Below, piece by piece: positions 55,536 to 64,000 of a DNA stretch of 64,000 nt (position 1 is the stretch's first letter; each line of letters starts with the position of its first letter). The stretch is from Aquimarina algicola. Lineage in GTDB: Bacteria; Bacteroidota; Bacteroidia; Flavobacteriales; Flavobacteriaceae. The translations under genes were made by a program, and so were the position numbers. Below the pieces are notes generated by a model. That model ran no database searches, was not told the DNA's origin, and worked only from the letters and a program-made list of their open reading frames with translations. The stretch is from contig NZ_VFWZ01000006.1 in assembly GCF_006443095.1 (NCBI RefSeq), positions 218,158 to 282,157 on the forward strand. The letters run 5' to 3'.

Positions 55536-56537
55536 TTATGGTACTTCGACCTCATTAACAATTTTATTAATAATATCTTCAGAAGTTACATTTTCAGCTT
55601 CAGCTTCGTATGTAATACCAATACGATGGCGCAATACATCATGAATTACCGCTCTTACATCTTCAGGAATTACGTATCCTCTTCTTTTTATAAATGCATA
55701 GCATTTTGATGCTGTCGCAAGATTGATACTTCCACGAGGAGAAGCCCCAAAGCTAATCAATGGTTTGATTTCTTCTAAACCATATTTTTCTGGATATCGT
55801 GTTGCAAAAATAATGTCAAGAATATATTTTTCGATTTTCTCATCCATATAGACTTCTTTTACGGCTTCTTGCGCTCTCAAAATTTGTTCTACAGAAACCA
55901 CAGGATTCACTTTTTCAAAAGATCCTTTTAAATTAGCTCTTATGATGAGTTGTTCTTCGTCTAACTTTGGATAATCGATAACGGTTTTAAGCATAAAACG
56001 GTCAACTTGAGCTTCGGGCAAAGGATATGTTCCTTCTTGCTCTACCGGGTTTTGAGTTGCCATTACCAAAAAGGGTTTATCCAAAATAAAGGTTTCGTCA
56101 CCAATCGTTACCTGCTTTTCTTGCATTGCTTCTAGCAAAGCACTCTGTACTTTAGCCGGAGCACGGTTGATCTCATCTGCAAGCACAAAATTGGCAAAAA
56201 TAGGTCCTTTTTTTATTGAGAAATCATTTTCCTTAATATTAAAAATCAATGTTCCGATAACATCAGCAGGTAATAAATCAGGTGTAAACTGTATACGGCT
56301 AAAACTACCATGAACTGCCTTAGACAATGTATTAATAGCTAAGGTTTTTGCTAATCCGGGAACCCCTTCTAGTAAAATGTGCCCTCTACCTAATAATCCT
56401 ATAAGCAAACGCTCTACCATATGTTTCTGACCTACAATTACCTTATTCATTTCTAAAGTCAGTAGATCTACAAAAGCAGATTCTTTCTCTATTTTCTGAT
56501 TAATTACAGCAATATCAATAGAACTGTTATCTTCCAT
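55536..56537 (-). CDS. MoxR-family AAA+ ATPase
   Basis: The protein has 333 residues. Walker A is GVPGLAKT (about 59-66), Walker B is VLADEINRAP, sensor 1 is MATQNPVEQEGTYPLPEAQVD-like (ATQNPVEQ seen near 160), and the Arg finger lies in EAQVDRF. MoxR proteins act as chaperone-like ATPases that mature or insert partner proteins through VWA co-factors. It is the first gene of the Bat operon. Confidence 0.93.
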   Translation of the reverse strand: MEDNSSIDIAVINQKIEKESAFVDLLTLEMNKVIVGQKHMVERLLIGLLGRGHILLEGVPGLAKTLAINTLSKAVHGSFSRIQFTPDLLPADVIGTLIFNIKENDFSIKKGPIFANFVLADEINRAPAKVQSALLEAMQEKQVTIGDETFILDKPFLVMATQNPVEQEGTYPLPEAQVDRFMLKTVIDYPKLDEEQLIIRANLKGSFEKVNPVVSVEQILRAQEAVKEVYMDEKIEKYILDIIFATRYPEKYGLEEIKPLISFGASPRGSINLATASKCYAFIKRRGYVIPEDVRAVIHDVLRHRIGITYEAEAENVTSEDIINKIVNEVEVP

Positions 56538-56846
56538 TTATTTAATTTTTTAAGGCGTGAATTTAATATTCCTTGTTCAACATTGCAAATTGTTGAAATA
56601 TTTTTCGCTTTCTTGTTAATGCTTGGTTAAATGTCTATCTGCAAAAGATGTTTAAGCACAAATTTTAGAGTATCTTTAATCCTTTTTACAAAAAAAGACA
56701 TAACAATACACATCATAACAAAATGATGAGTATTTCTAAAGACGTAACACCCTATTGGATGTTGCAATTCTAAAAAAATTAATAGCAGCAAAATCATTAA
56801 GTAAATACTATTATTTACAGGATTTCTTAAAATCAAAAATAGCGTT
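56538..56846. other. Intergenic region upstream of the Bat operon
   Basis: These 309 bases divide the divergent moxR and SDR genes. TTCAACA (56576-56582) and TGTTGAA (56591-56597) form an inverted repeat with an 8-base spacer about 40 bases ahead of the moxR start, a possible operator. No exact TAnnTTTG box was found for either direction. Confidence 0.4.
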
Positions 56847-57599
56847 ATGAAAACAGCATTGATCACAGGAGCAACTAGTGGAATTGGAAAAGCCACGGCT
56901 ATAGAATTAGCCAAACATAATATTAACCTCATTTTGTGCGGAAGGAGAAAAAACCGTCTGGACACATTACAACAAGAACTTAGTAAACAGGTTAATGTAC
57001 ATACACTTAGTTTTGATGTTCGAGACAAAGCCGCTGTTCTTTCTGAAATCAATAGCCTTCCTAAAGCTTTTGAAAACATTGATATTTTGATTAACAATGC
57101 AGGAAACGCTCATGGACTTGACCCCATCCAAACAGGAAACTTAGATGATTGGGATGCTATGATCGATATTAATGTAAAAGGATTACTCTATGTTTCTAAA
57201 GCAGTAATCCCTAAAATGATTGCAAATACATCAGGGCATATTATCAACATAGGCTCTATTGCCGGAAAAGAAGTGTATCCTAACGGAAATGTATATTGCG
57301 CAAGCAAACATGCTGTTGATGCTATTAACAAAGGGATGCAAATCGACTTAAATAAACATGGTATAAGAGTTGGAGCTATTCATCCAGGTTTGGTAGAAAC
57401 AGAGTTTAGTAATGTAAGATTTAAAGGAGATGATCAAAAAGCAGATCATGTATACAAAGGTTTTGCTCCCTTAACCCCCGATGATATTGCAGATATTATT
57501 GCGTTTGTAGTAACCAGACCCTATCATGTTAATATTGCAGACCTTGTGGTTTTTCCTACCGCACAAGCGAATAGCACTATTGTAAACAAGAATCTATAA
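56847..57599 (+). CDS. Short-chain dehydrogenase/reductase (classical SDR, YdfG-like)
   Basis: The protein has 250 residues and binds NAD(P) through TGATSGIGKA (7-16), with a following CGRRKNR that favours NADP. NNAGNAHG, IGSIAGKEVYPNGNVYCASK and PGLVETEF supply the Ser-Tyr-Lys catalytic set. The pattern resembles YdfG (3-hydroxy acid dehydrogenases), so oxidation of serine or 3-hydroxypropionate analogues is possible. It is monocistronic. Confidence 0.92.
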   Translation: MKTALITGATSGIGKATAIELAKHNINLILCGRRKNRLDTLQQELSKQVNVHTLSFDVRDKAAVLSEINSLPKAFENIDILINNAGNAHGLDPIQTGNLDDWDAMIDINVKGLLYVSKAVIPKMIANTSGHIINIGSIAGKEVYPNGNVYCASKHAVDAINKGMQIDLNKHGIRVGAIHPGLVETEFSNVRFKGDDQKADHVYKGFAPLTPDDIADIIAFVVTRPYHVNIADLVVFPTAQANSTIVNKNL

Positions 57600-57604
57600 G
57601 AAAA

Positions 57605-57694
57605 GAACCTCGGAACAAGCTCACGAAGCATTCGAAGGGAACTAACTTTTGATTTCGAGGCAAGCCTTGGAGCATTTAAATCTCGATTATCGAA
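57605..57694. repeat. Candidate REP-like extragenic repeat element
   Basis: This stretch is clearly richer in G and C than its surroundings and is made of CG-containing blocks: CCTCGGAACAAGC, ATTCGAAGGGAAC, CGAGGCAAGCCTTG (which folds on itself with one wobble) and TCGATTATCGA (palindrome). The style is that of dispersed intergenic elements in Flavobacteriaceae. Only one copy lies in the window, so this is a suspicion. Confidence 0.35.
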
Positions 57695-57792
57695 TAAAGT
57701 TTATAATTTCTTTAATCCAAATGTATTGTAGAGACAATAAAAATACCTAAGTTTATAGTTGGGAAAAGTTTGAATTGCAATTTGTTAAAGGA

Positions 57793-58929
57793 ATGATTAA
57801 CAAACGCCTCCTTATTAAAAACCTACTGGCACATAATGACGAAAATAGTTTTTATGATAAGAAGCGTAAACTTAATATTGGAGAAAAAGAAGGAAAAGCA
57901 AAATTTTTAAAACATATCTGTGCACTTGCAAATTCTAACCCCAAAAACAACTCTTACATTGTAATCGGCGTAGAAGATGAAGAAAATAAGGTTATTGGTG
58001 TTGACTTTTTTGATGATAGTAAAATACAGAATTTAGTAAATGCCTATCTGTCAAATCCGCCTATAGTTTCATATGAAAATATTCCTTTTCCTCATTTACC
58101 CTCTGACAAAGTTGTAGGACTCGTAACGATTCGTCCAGAAGACGGAAAATTATGTTCTCTCAGAAAAAACATATGGAAATACTATGGAGGATCTGTTTTC
58201 TTTAGAGAAGGAAGCATCAGTATGCCAAAAGTGTTTGATATCGAAATCAAAGATGTAAATTCAGAACTGGTAAGCGCTATAGAGAGTCATGCTCAAAACA
58301 ACATCGAGTTAACCCTTGACGGAGTCTTTCACTTTATGAGTTCCCGAAAAGATTATAACCCCAATTATAAAGTGTTTAAAGAATATTTTGTGGTATGTTG
58401 GGCAGCAAAAGAAAAACGCCAGAATGGAGAAACATACTATTCTAGAGTTGATATTGAATTAATTAATGAGCATGTCAAATTATTTTATTCTGAGCTAGAC
58501 GAAGTGAGTATTACCATAACAGAAGAACATTTTAAAATCGTAGAATATGTACAACTAGGATTACATGACACATATACATACTATCCCCTAGAAGAAGTTG
58601 TAATTACTTTTAAAGACAATGCGAGTTATGATATAGAAAGCAAACTCCTTTTTCAACCTCCGCAATTTGACCGAAAAACATTATTTCATCTATACAACAG
58701 TAATAATGCAATTATAGATAAACTAAAAAATAAAATTCCTTTATCCAAAAACGACAAAAAAGACATTATCAACCTTCCTGCAACGTATTTGATTTGCTAT
58801 TTTAATGACTTTAGCGAAGCAAAGGAAAAACTAGAAGAAGCTAAACCTTACCTCAAAGCGTACGATAGTAATGTATATTTACTATATAAAGAAAGTATTC
58901 GGATACTCAGAAAAGTTAGATATAGTTAA
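57793..58929 (+). CDS. AlbA_2/Schlafen-like domain protein
   Basis: The protein has 378 residues from the ATG at 57793; the frame extends to a TTG six codons upstream. Residues about 20-125 carry the AlbA_2 pattern (KLNIGEKEGKAKFLKHICAL, SYIVIGVEDEENKVIGVDFF, VGLVTIRPEDGKLCSLRKN), in nucleic-acid-binding or predicted divergent ATPase proteins. The C-terminal 250 residues are not recognised. No helicase or HTH module follows. It may be co-transcribed with the phosphoesterase gene 32 bases downstream. Confidence 0.75.
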   Translation: MINKRLLIKNLLAHNDENSFYDKKRKLNIGEKEGKAKFLKHICALANSNPKNNSYIVIGVEDEENKVIGVDFFDDSKIQNLVNAYLSNPPIVSYENIPFPHLPSDKVVGLVTIRPEDGKLCSLRKNIWKYYGGSVFFREGSISMPKVFDIEIKDVNSELVSAIESHAQNNIELTLDGVFHFMSSRKDYNPNYKVFKEYFVVCWAAKEKRQNGETYYSRVDIELINEHVKLFYSELDEVSITITEEHFKIVEYVQLGLHDTYTYYPLEEVVITFKDNASYDIESKLLFQPPQFDRKTLFHLYNSNNAIIDKLKNKIPLSKNDKKDIINLPATYLICYFNDFSEAKEKLEEAKPYLKAYDSNVYLLYKESIRILRKVRYS

Positions 58930-58961
58930 ATCAAACAAGCAATAAACAATCAAAAAAAACA

Positions 58962-59690
58962 ATGAGCAGAACATTAGTTATAGGAGATATACACGGGGCA
59001 TTAAAAGCAGTACAGCAAATATTTGAAAAGGCAAAAGTAACTACAGATGACACCCTTATTTTTTTGGGAGATTATGTAGATGGTTGGAGTAATAGTGCCG
59101 AGTTAATCTCGTTTTTAATTCAGCTCAAAACATCTCATAAATGTATTTTCATACGAGGAAATCATGATGAATTATGTTATCATTGGTTAATATCAAAAAC
59201 ACATAATCCCGAATGGATACAACATGGCGGGCAGGCAACTATAGATTCTTATAGCGCATTATCACAACAACAGATCAATGATCATATTGTTTTTTTTGAG
59301 GATCTTACAAATTACCACATAGATGATGAGAACCGTTTGTTTCTTCATGCAGGGTTTACAAATTTACATGGGCCGCATAGAGAATATTTTAGTAAGTTAT
59401 TATATTGGGATAGAACCCTTTGGGAAACTGCACTGGCAATAGATCCAAAACTGGAAAAAACAGCATTGCAGTACCCAAAACGACTATTACTTTTTAAGGA
59501 AATCTACATTGGCCATACGCCTGTAAGCAGAATTAATAAAACAACACCTGTACAAGCTACTTGTGTGTGGAATATGGATACCGGAGCTGCTTTTAAAGGT
59601 CCTCTAACCATAATGGACATTGACACAAAAGAGTTTTGGCAAAGTGATCCTGCATATTCTTTATATCCTAATGAGAAAGGTAGAAATTAA
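58962..59690 (+). CDS. Metallophosphoesterase (PPP-type protein phosphatase-like)
   Basis: The protein has 242 residues with all metal motifs: GDIHG (8-12), GDYVDG (36-41), GNHDE (66-70), LHAGF near 134 and the late GHTP. This is the bacterial PrpA/bis(5'-nucleosyl)tetraphosphatase-like group. It may act on phosphoproteins or dinucleotide polyphosphates. It follows the AlbA_2 gene by 32 bases. Confidence 0.9.
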   Translation: MSRTLVIGDIHGALKAVQQIFEKAKVTTDDTLIFLGDYVDGWSNSAELISFLIQLKTSHKCIFIRGNHDELCYHWLISKTHNPEWIQHGGQATIDSYSALSQQQINDHIVFFEDLTNYHIDDENRLFLHAGFTNLHGPHREYFSKLLYWDRTLWETALAIDPKLEKTALQYPKRLLLFKEIYIGHTPVSRINKTTPVQATCVWNMDTGAAFKGPLTIMDIDTKEFWQSDPAYSLYPNEKGRN

Positions 59691-59736
59691 AGGTATGTCA
59701 TTTGTTCTTAAGTTTAGAAAAAGTATTTTTCATTAG

Positions 59737-60657
59737 TTATTTTATCAATTCATTATATATTCTTTGAGGATATGACCCAAAAAACATCTCACTATGTCCC
59801 CCTTTAGGAATTTCTATGACATTGACATTCTTATTCTTCAAAAAATCTTTTTCGTTTTGCAACAATCCCCCGGTTTGCTCATCATCTTTTGCATATACAT
59901 AAACAACATTAGAAAGAGTATTAACAGTTATTGTATTCGTAAATCGTTCGCTCACAATAGACCCAGCTATTGATGAAACAGAGGGGCATCTTTTAAGTAC
60001 TTCTAACAATGCTGAATCTGTTGCAGGAATAGGAGTTGTTCCATTTCTAAAAATATAGGGCTTACAATTTGAATAATTTTCTGCCACTACCATCTGCATA
60101 TCAAGCCTTGACGCCATTATAAGAAACTTGTCTGCAGTTGTATTACCCTTCTCTGCCAGATATTTAGTCAATATAAAGCCTCCAAAAGAATGTCCAGTTA
60201 CAAAAACAACTTTACCTTGAGCCTTAAAATGCTTAATTACTCTATCTAGAATCTCTACAGACACTTTGTTCTCCAAATCTGACTGTGCTTTGGTTAATTT
60301 CTCCTCTTTACAAAGTCCACTATTAAGCGTTAATGATTGATGTACATAAACTCGATAATCATCTTTAAACAAAGTAGAAAATCCAAACTCATCTCCATCG
60401 GCAGAAGGCTCAAATGTATCACTCACAAACTCATCACTCGGTCCACCTTCTTCATAAATAATTACTCTTTTGGCATTTGGATTTCCTTTAGCTTCAAACA
60501 ACTTATTAATATCCATAGGAATCTTTGTTATAGCCTCACTAATATCATTACTTTCTGATGATACAGCCACCATATCATTATCATCACTAGAACATGCATA
60601 AAATAAAGCTACTGTAATCAAAATAAAAGTTAATCTTATAGTTGTGTTAGATTTCAT
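59737..60657 (-). CDS. Alpha/beta hydrolase lipoprotein
   Basis: The protein has 306 residues. Lipobox FYAC (Cys22) is followed by SSDDND, an acidic tether of the surface-export type. The nucleophile elbow is VTGHSFGGFILTKYL; an Asp in AKDDEQTGG and a His in PKGGHSEMFFG may complete a triad. It starts with RVIIYEEGGPSDEF as first strand. Substrate is unknown. Confidence 0.82.
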   Translation of the reverse strand: MKSNTTIRLTFILITVALFYACSSDDNDMVAVSSESNDISEAITKIPMDINKLFEAKGNPNAKRVIIYEEGGPSDEFVSDTFEPSADGDEFGFSTLFKDDYRVYVHQSLTLNSGLCKEEKLTKAQSDLENKVSVEILDRVIKHFKAQGKVVFVTGHSFGGFILTKYLAEKGNTTADKFLIMASRLDMQMVVAENYSNCKPYIFRNGTTPIPATDSALLEVLKRCPSVSSIAGSIVSERFTNTITVNTLSNVVYVYAKDDEQTGGLLQNEKDFLKNKNVNVIEIPKGGHSEMFFGSYPQRIYNELIK

Positions 60658-60856
60658 AATGTTATCCTATTTGTTTTTTTGATTTAAAAAATTCATTTAC
60701 ACTAAAACAATGAAATCAGAAAACACCCTAAAAAATTATTTTAAAAAATGATAAGAATGAAAAGCTTATTAAAGATTTGATTAAACTCAAATTAATTTTT
60801 GTGCTATTATTCTATTTTGTAGTTTTAAAAACAATAACATTAAAATTGATGTACCT

Positions 60857-61996
60857 ATGGGAATCTTTGACGAAATCAAAAAAAAACTTAGTCATGAGTT
60901 TATAGATATTATAGAGTGGCTAGACTATACAGAAGATACGATAGCACATAGATTTGAGAGGTATCAAAACGAAATCAAGAATGGAGCAAAACTTATTGTC
61001 AGAGAAGGCCAAATGGCTGTTTTTATCAATGAGGGACAACTTGCAGATGTCTTTACTCCTGGAACATACACACTAAACACTAAGAATTTACCCATATTAG
61101 CCACCTTAAAAGGTTGGAAATACGGTTTCAATAGTCCTTTTAAAGCCGAAGTATATTTTGTAAACACTCATTTATTTACCGATGAAAAATGGGGGACCAA
61201 AAATCCCGTTACACTAAACGATGATCGTTTTGGTCTAGTAGAAATTCGTGCTTTTGGAACATATGCCTTCAAAATTAATGACCCTGGTAAATTTATCAAA
61301 GACATTGTTGGCACAGACGCCAATTTTACAAATTTTGAAATTAACGAACATCTAAAAAGTCTTATTTCTACTCGATTTACAGATACTATTGGAGAAGCAA
61401 ACCTACCAATAGAATTATATGCTGCAAATACTACTGAATTATCAGAAACCTGTCTAGAGGTGATGCAACCAGAATTTAATTCTGTAGGGATATCATTAGA
61501 GAAATTCTTTATTGAAAATGTATCAATGCCTGAAGAATTAAAAAAAGAAATATTTGAATACAGTAGAATAGACAAACTTGACCTAGACAAACTTACCAAA
61601 TTCAAAGCGGCAAAAGCAATTGAAGCTGCTGCAGCAAATGAAGGAGGTACCGCCGGAGCAGGCATGGGTATGGGTATGGGTTTTGCTCTAGCACAACAAA
61701 TGGGAGGCATGATGAATCCAACAGCCAATACTACACAACAAGTACAACAGCAACAAAACGCATCTATTGCTCCGCCACCTATTCCCGTGCAAATTCAATA
61801 CTATTACGCAAATAATGGACAACAAGCTGGTCCTGTATCATTTGATCAGTTAAAAATGCTATTTGCAAATCGAACTATCAATAAAAATTCCTTAATTTGG
61901 AAACAAGGAATGACAACCTGGCTTGAGCTTAAAGATATAGAAGAACTCAAGTCTTTTCTTGGAGGAAACACTCCACCACCACTACCAAATGTTTAA
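60857..61996 (+). CDS. YdjI-like SPFH-domain protein with C-terminal GYF_2 domain
   Basis: The protein has 379 residues. Residues about 18-245 match the virion-core-like SPFH group (DIIEWLDYTEDTIAHRF, LIVREGQMAVFINEGQLAD, VYFVNTHLFTDEKWGTKNP), of which Bacillus subtilis YdjI is a member. A Gly/Met/Gln-rich linker (about 265-310) leads to a GYF_2 domain (about 315-370; YYYANNGQQAGPVSFDQLK, WKQGMTTWLEL), replacing the zinc-ribbon tail of YdjI. It pairs with the next gene. It probably organises membranes or stress proteins. Confidence 0.87.
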   Translation: MGIFDEIKKKLSHEFIDIIEWLDYTEDTIAHRFERYQNEIKNGAKLIVREGQMAVFINEGQLADVFTPGTYTLNTKNLPILATLKGWKYGFNSPFKAEVYFVNTHLFTDEKWGTKNPVTLNDDRFGLVEIRAFGTYAFKINDPGKFIKDIVGTDANFTNFEINEHLKSLISTRFTDTIGEANLPIELYAANTTELSETCLEVMQPEFNSVGISLEKFFIENVSMPEELKKEIFEYSRIDKLDLDKLTKFKAAKAIEAAAANEGGTAGAGMGMGMGFALAQQMGGMMNPTANTTQQVQQQQNASIAPPPIPVQIQYYYANNGQQAGPVSFDQLKMLFANRTINKNSLIWKQGMTTWLELKDIEELKSFLGGNTPPPLPNV

Positions 61997-62070
61997 TTCA
62001 TTATTTTCTAAGAAATAAATAATAACATTTCAACTTTACAGATAAAGTACGATCGCAGTAATAACTTCCT

Positions 62071-63174
62071 ATGAGGGAACAAAAGAAAGCAGTTTCAGAA
62101 CAGAAAAAATCCTGTGTGAATTGTGGTGCAGAGTTAAAATATAAGCCCGGTACTACAAATATCACATGTGAATATTGCGGTCATCAAGAAACAATTATAC
62201 AAGATAAAAATGGTTTTAAAGAGCTTGAATTAAAACCTTATTTACAAGAGATGGGCGCCCAATCTCATTCTGAAAAGATTATGATGCTACATTGTAAAAA
62301 CTGTGGCGCAAATCAACATGTAGAAGAGAATTATAAATCTTTACATTGCGTATATTGTACAATGCCCCTTATTATCGAAGACGCTTATAAAGAAGATTGG
62401 ATACTACCGGGAGCTCTTATACCTTTTCAATTTGATCAAAAAAAATCACATCAAATCTTTTCAAAGTGGGTCAAAGGGCTTTGGTTTGCACCCAATAATT
62501 TAAAAAAAGCAGCTTTGGACCCTCAATACACCAAAGGCTTGTATCTACCCTACTGGACTTTTGATGCTCAACTATATGCCAATTATAGAGGGCAAAGAGG
62601 AGATTATTACTATGTAAGCGTACCATACACTACAACCGTAAACGGAAAAACAGTACGAAGAACTCGGCAAGAGCGCAGAACACGATGGACATCTGTAAGC
62701 GGTCACATACAAGGATTCGTAGATGATACTTTAATAAAAGCTTCTCGTCAACAAGAAAATCCAATACCAAAAAAAATATCAAATTGGAATCTAAAAGCTC
62801 TGGAATCTTTTAACACTAGTTTTTTAGCTGGTTTTGTAACCGAAAAATATACAATTCCGTTAAAAGAAGGACATTTAGCTTCTACAAAAGAAGCAGAGCA
62901 AATTGCTACTAACTGGGCAAGGAGAGATATCGGTGGAGACAGGCAAAGAGTTCATGATTTGCAAATGAGCCTAAGTGACGAAACTTTTAAACATATTTTA
63001 TTACCTGTATATATAAGTTCATATCGTTACAGTGGCAAAAAATATAACTTCTTTATCAATGGTCAAACTGGAAAAATATCAGGAGGCAGGCCTTATTCTT
63101 TTTGGAAAATATTCTTTACCGTACTATTAATTATCTGTATAATTATAGTGATCTATTTACTATTAGATTCATAA
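62071..63174 (+). CDS. Double zinc-ribbon protein with C-terminal membrane helix
   Basis: The protein has 367 residues. Two zinc ribbons: Cys15, Cys18, Cys33, Cys36 and Cys75, Cys78, Cys93, Cys96. The middle domain has LYLPYWTFDAQLYANYRGQ and LPVYISSYRYSGKKYNFFI, and a membrane helix ends the chain (about 345-365). This layout resembles YdjG-like partners of YdjI. The gene lies 74 bases after the SPFH gene, likely in the same transcript. Confidence 0.8.
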   Translation: MREQKKAVSEQKKSCVNCGAELKYKPGTTNITCEYCGHQETIIQDKNGFKELELKPYLQEMGAQSHSEKIMMLHCKNCGANQHVEENYKSLHCVYCTMPLIIEDAYKEDWILPGALIPFQFDQKKSHQIFSKWVKGLWFAPNNLKKAALDPQYTKGLYLPYWTFDAQLYANYRGQRGDYYYVSVPYTTTVNGKTVRRTRQERRTRWTSVSGHIQGFVDDTLIKASRQQENPIPKKISNWNLKALESFNTSFLAGFVTEKYTIPLKEGHLASTKEAEQIATNWARRDIGGDRQRVHDLQMSLSDETFKHILLPVYISSYRYSGKKYNFFINGQTGKISGGRPYSFWKIFFTVLLIICIIIVIYLLLDS

Positions 63175-63236
63175 AAACGATTGACTATTTAGTATAAAGT
63201 CACCTATAAATTAATTGCAATAAAGCATTAATCTTT

Positions 63237-63695
63237 TTATTGAATACTAAAGCTTAAAATTTCATAAACCGTTTGATTCATACCCAGACATAATCCTTCT
63301 TGTACTATAAAAAATAGTTCTTGATTATCATCATGCTTCTGTTGAAGAGTCTCGAAGTCTTTGAAGTGTCCTTTCAAAAAACCAAATGTAATTTCTTGTC
63401 CTGAGGCAATCTGACTTACGATTCCGGAACCAGAACCGCGTATGCTTTCTACTTTTATTGTTGCCGTTTCCGCATACGGTTTACCACAAATTGCTTTATT
63501 TTTGGAAGTTCCTAACACCAATCCGGTTAAATGAACCGTTCCGGGTGCGATACGTGTACTCTCGTCAATTCTATTAAATTGTGACAGCTCTGTCTTTTCT
63601 TTACTCGTGTTAGATTTTTCTTTTTCTTGAGCTATACTATTTGATTTACAAGAGAAAAAAATCACAATTAATAAGACAGATATAATTTTATTCAT
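63237..63695 (-). CDS. Small lipoprotein of unknown function
   Basis: The protein has 152 residues with lipobox FFSC (Cys16) and a polar linker (SIAQEKEKSNTSKEK). The mature domain is beta-rich (GTVHLTGLVLGTSKNKAICG, ATIKVESIRGSGSGIV, ELFFIVQEGLCLGMNQTVY). Two cysteines (ICG, LCL) may pair in the periplasm. No family was recognised. Confidence 0.72.
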   Translation of the reverse strand: MNKIISVLLIVIFFSCKSNSIAQEKEKSNTSKEKTELSQFNRIDESTRIAPGTVHLTGLVLGTSKNKAICGKPYAETATIKVESIRGSGSGIVSQIASGQEITFGFLKGHFKDFETLQQKHDDNQELFFIVQEGLCLGMNQTVYEILSFSIQ

Positions 63696-63706
63696 GTTTC
63701 AAAAAT

Positions 63707-63740
63707 AAAAAAAGGGAGTTGATATCAACTCCCTTTTTTT
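63707..63740 (-). terminator. Terminator of the right-edge T9SS substrate gene
   Basis: A perfect 34-bp palindrome with half-site AAAAAAAGGGAGTTGAT lies 8 bases after the stop of the minus-strand gene that enters from the right. Its outer T runs suit termination in either direction. Confidence 0.88.
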
Positions 63741-63748
63741 TGAAAATA

Positions 63749-64000
63749 TTAATTCTTAGCTAATTTAAAGACTCCTGATACATCACCAGAAATTTTTACA
63801 TAGTAAAATCCTGAAGGTAAGTTTGAGGCATCCCAAACAAGACCATTGCTCATACTTACATCAGCATCTGTTCTTACTAAGTTACCTGTACTATTAAAAA
63901 TATTAACAGTTACCTTACCATTTGATTTTGATAAATCATCACCAAAATTAAATACAAATTGTCCTCTAGATGGATTTGGATATACAGAGGCTCCTTTTAT
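63749..64000 (-). CDS. C-terminal part of a T9SS-secreted protein (type A sorting domain)
   Basis: Only the last 83 residues are in the window; the gene begins beyond base 64000. They read VYPNPSRGQFVFNFG, then VTVNIFNSTGNLV, then LPSGFYYVKISGDVSGVF and end LAKN. This is the type IX sorting domain (PNP motif, repeated strands, closing basic residue). The protein is therefore exported to the cell surface or medium. The functional part lies outside the window. Confidence 0.88.
   Translation of the reverse strand: MKGASVYPNPSRGQFVFNFGDDLSKSNGKVTVNIFNSTGNLVRTDADVSMSNGLVWDASNLPSGFYYVKISGDVSGVFKLAKN

Noticed and set aside
56627..57097. Minus-strand open frame opposite the SDR gene
   Set aside because: It overlaps the well-supported SDR coding frame and has no signal or family motif.

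Overview
The window is AT-rich, gene-dense DNA from a member of the Bacteroidota, most likely a marine Flavobacteriaceae (Aquimarina-like; genus is inference). Support comes from type IX secretion (T9SS) C-terminal sorting domains on two proteins, many lipoproteins with a Cys-Ser-Ser-Asp/Glu-type N-terminus, a TonB-dependent receptor, a complete Bat (Bacteroides aerotolerance) operon, and promoters matching the Bacteroidota -33 TTTG / -7 TAnnTTTG pattern. I see no rRNA, tRNA, CRISPR array, integrase or transposase. Most of the window reads as chromosomal housekeeping DNA with small accessory patches.

Layout. 1-3.7 kb: the 5' part of a sodium/solute symporter (cut by the left edge), a secreted astacin-type metalloprotease, and a two-gene lipoprotein/NTF2-like unit. 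3.7-8.7 kb (minus strand): recO, a heme-type TonB receptor and a HAD phosphatase in one unit, preceded by a TPR protein and a DUF4136 lipoprotein. 8.7-12.5 kb: a tandem duplication of a whole lipoprotein transcription unit next to gdhA; all three genes end in practically the same 32-34 bp palindromic terminator. 12.6-18.6 kb: cystathionine gamma-synthase/lyase, an ArsC-like protein with a DMT exporter, a thioesterase and a YheT-type hydrolase. 19-22.5 kb: a 1159-residue T9SS-secreted multidomain protein. 22.7-26.4 kb: an OmpW-like barrel gene divergent from a molybdate operon (modA, TOBE-only protein, modB, modC) across a perfect 18-bp inverted repeat. 26.4-26.9 kb: a non-coding stretch with several hairpins that looks like a small RNA gene. 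26.9-40.5 kb: lipoproteins, two serine hydrolases, a PolB-like 3'-5' exonuclease, an alkyltransferase overlapping a CNNM-type transporter, cytochrome c, a TerB-like protein, hemB, a YdcF protein, and an AraC regulator beside a secreted VOC protein. 40.7-42.2 kb: a compact three-gene operon of unknown function. 42.6-46.7 kb: cvpA and two SulP anion transporters. 46.9-56.5 kb: the Bat operon (MoxR, DUF58, BatD-like, BatA, BatB, BatC, BatD, BatE). 56.8-64 kb: SDR dehydrogenase, AlbA_2 protein, metallophosphoesterase, lipoprotein hydrolase, a YdjI-like SPFH protein paired with a double zinc-ribbon membrane protein, and the sorting-domain end of another T9SS substrate.

The best candidates for undescribed biology are the three-gene unknown operon (40741-42179), the putative structured RNA (about 26476-26795), the repeated palindromic terminators with the duplicated lipoprotein unit, the symmetric repeat between the ompW-like gene and modA, and the YdjI/zinc-ribbon pair. 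None can be proven novel without database searches.
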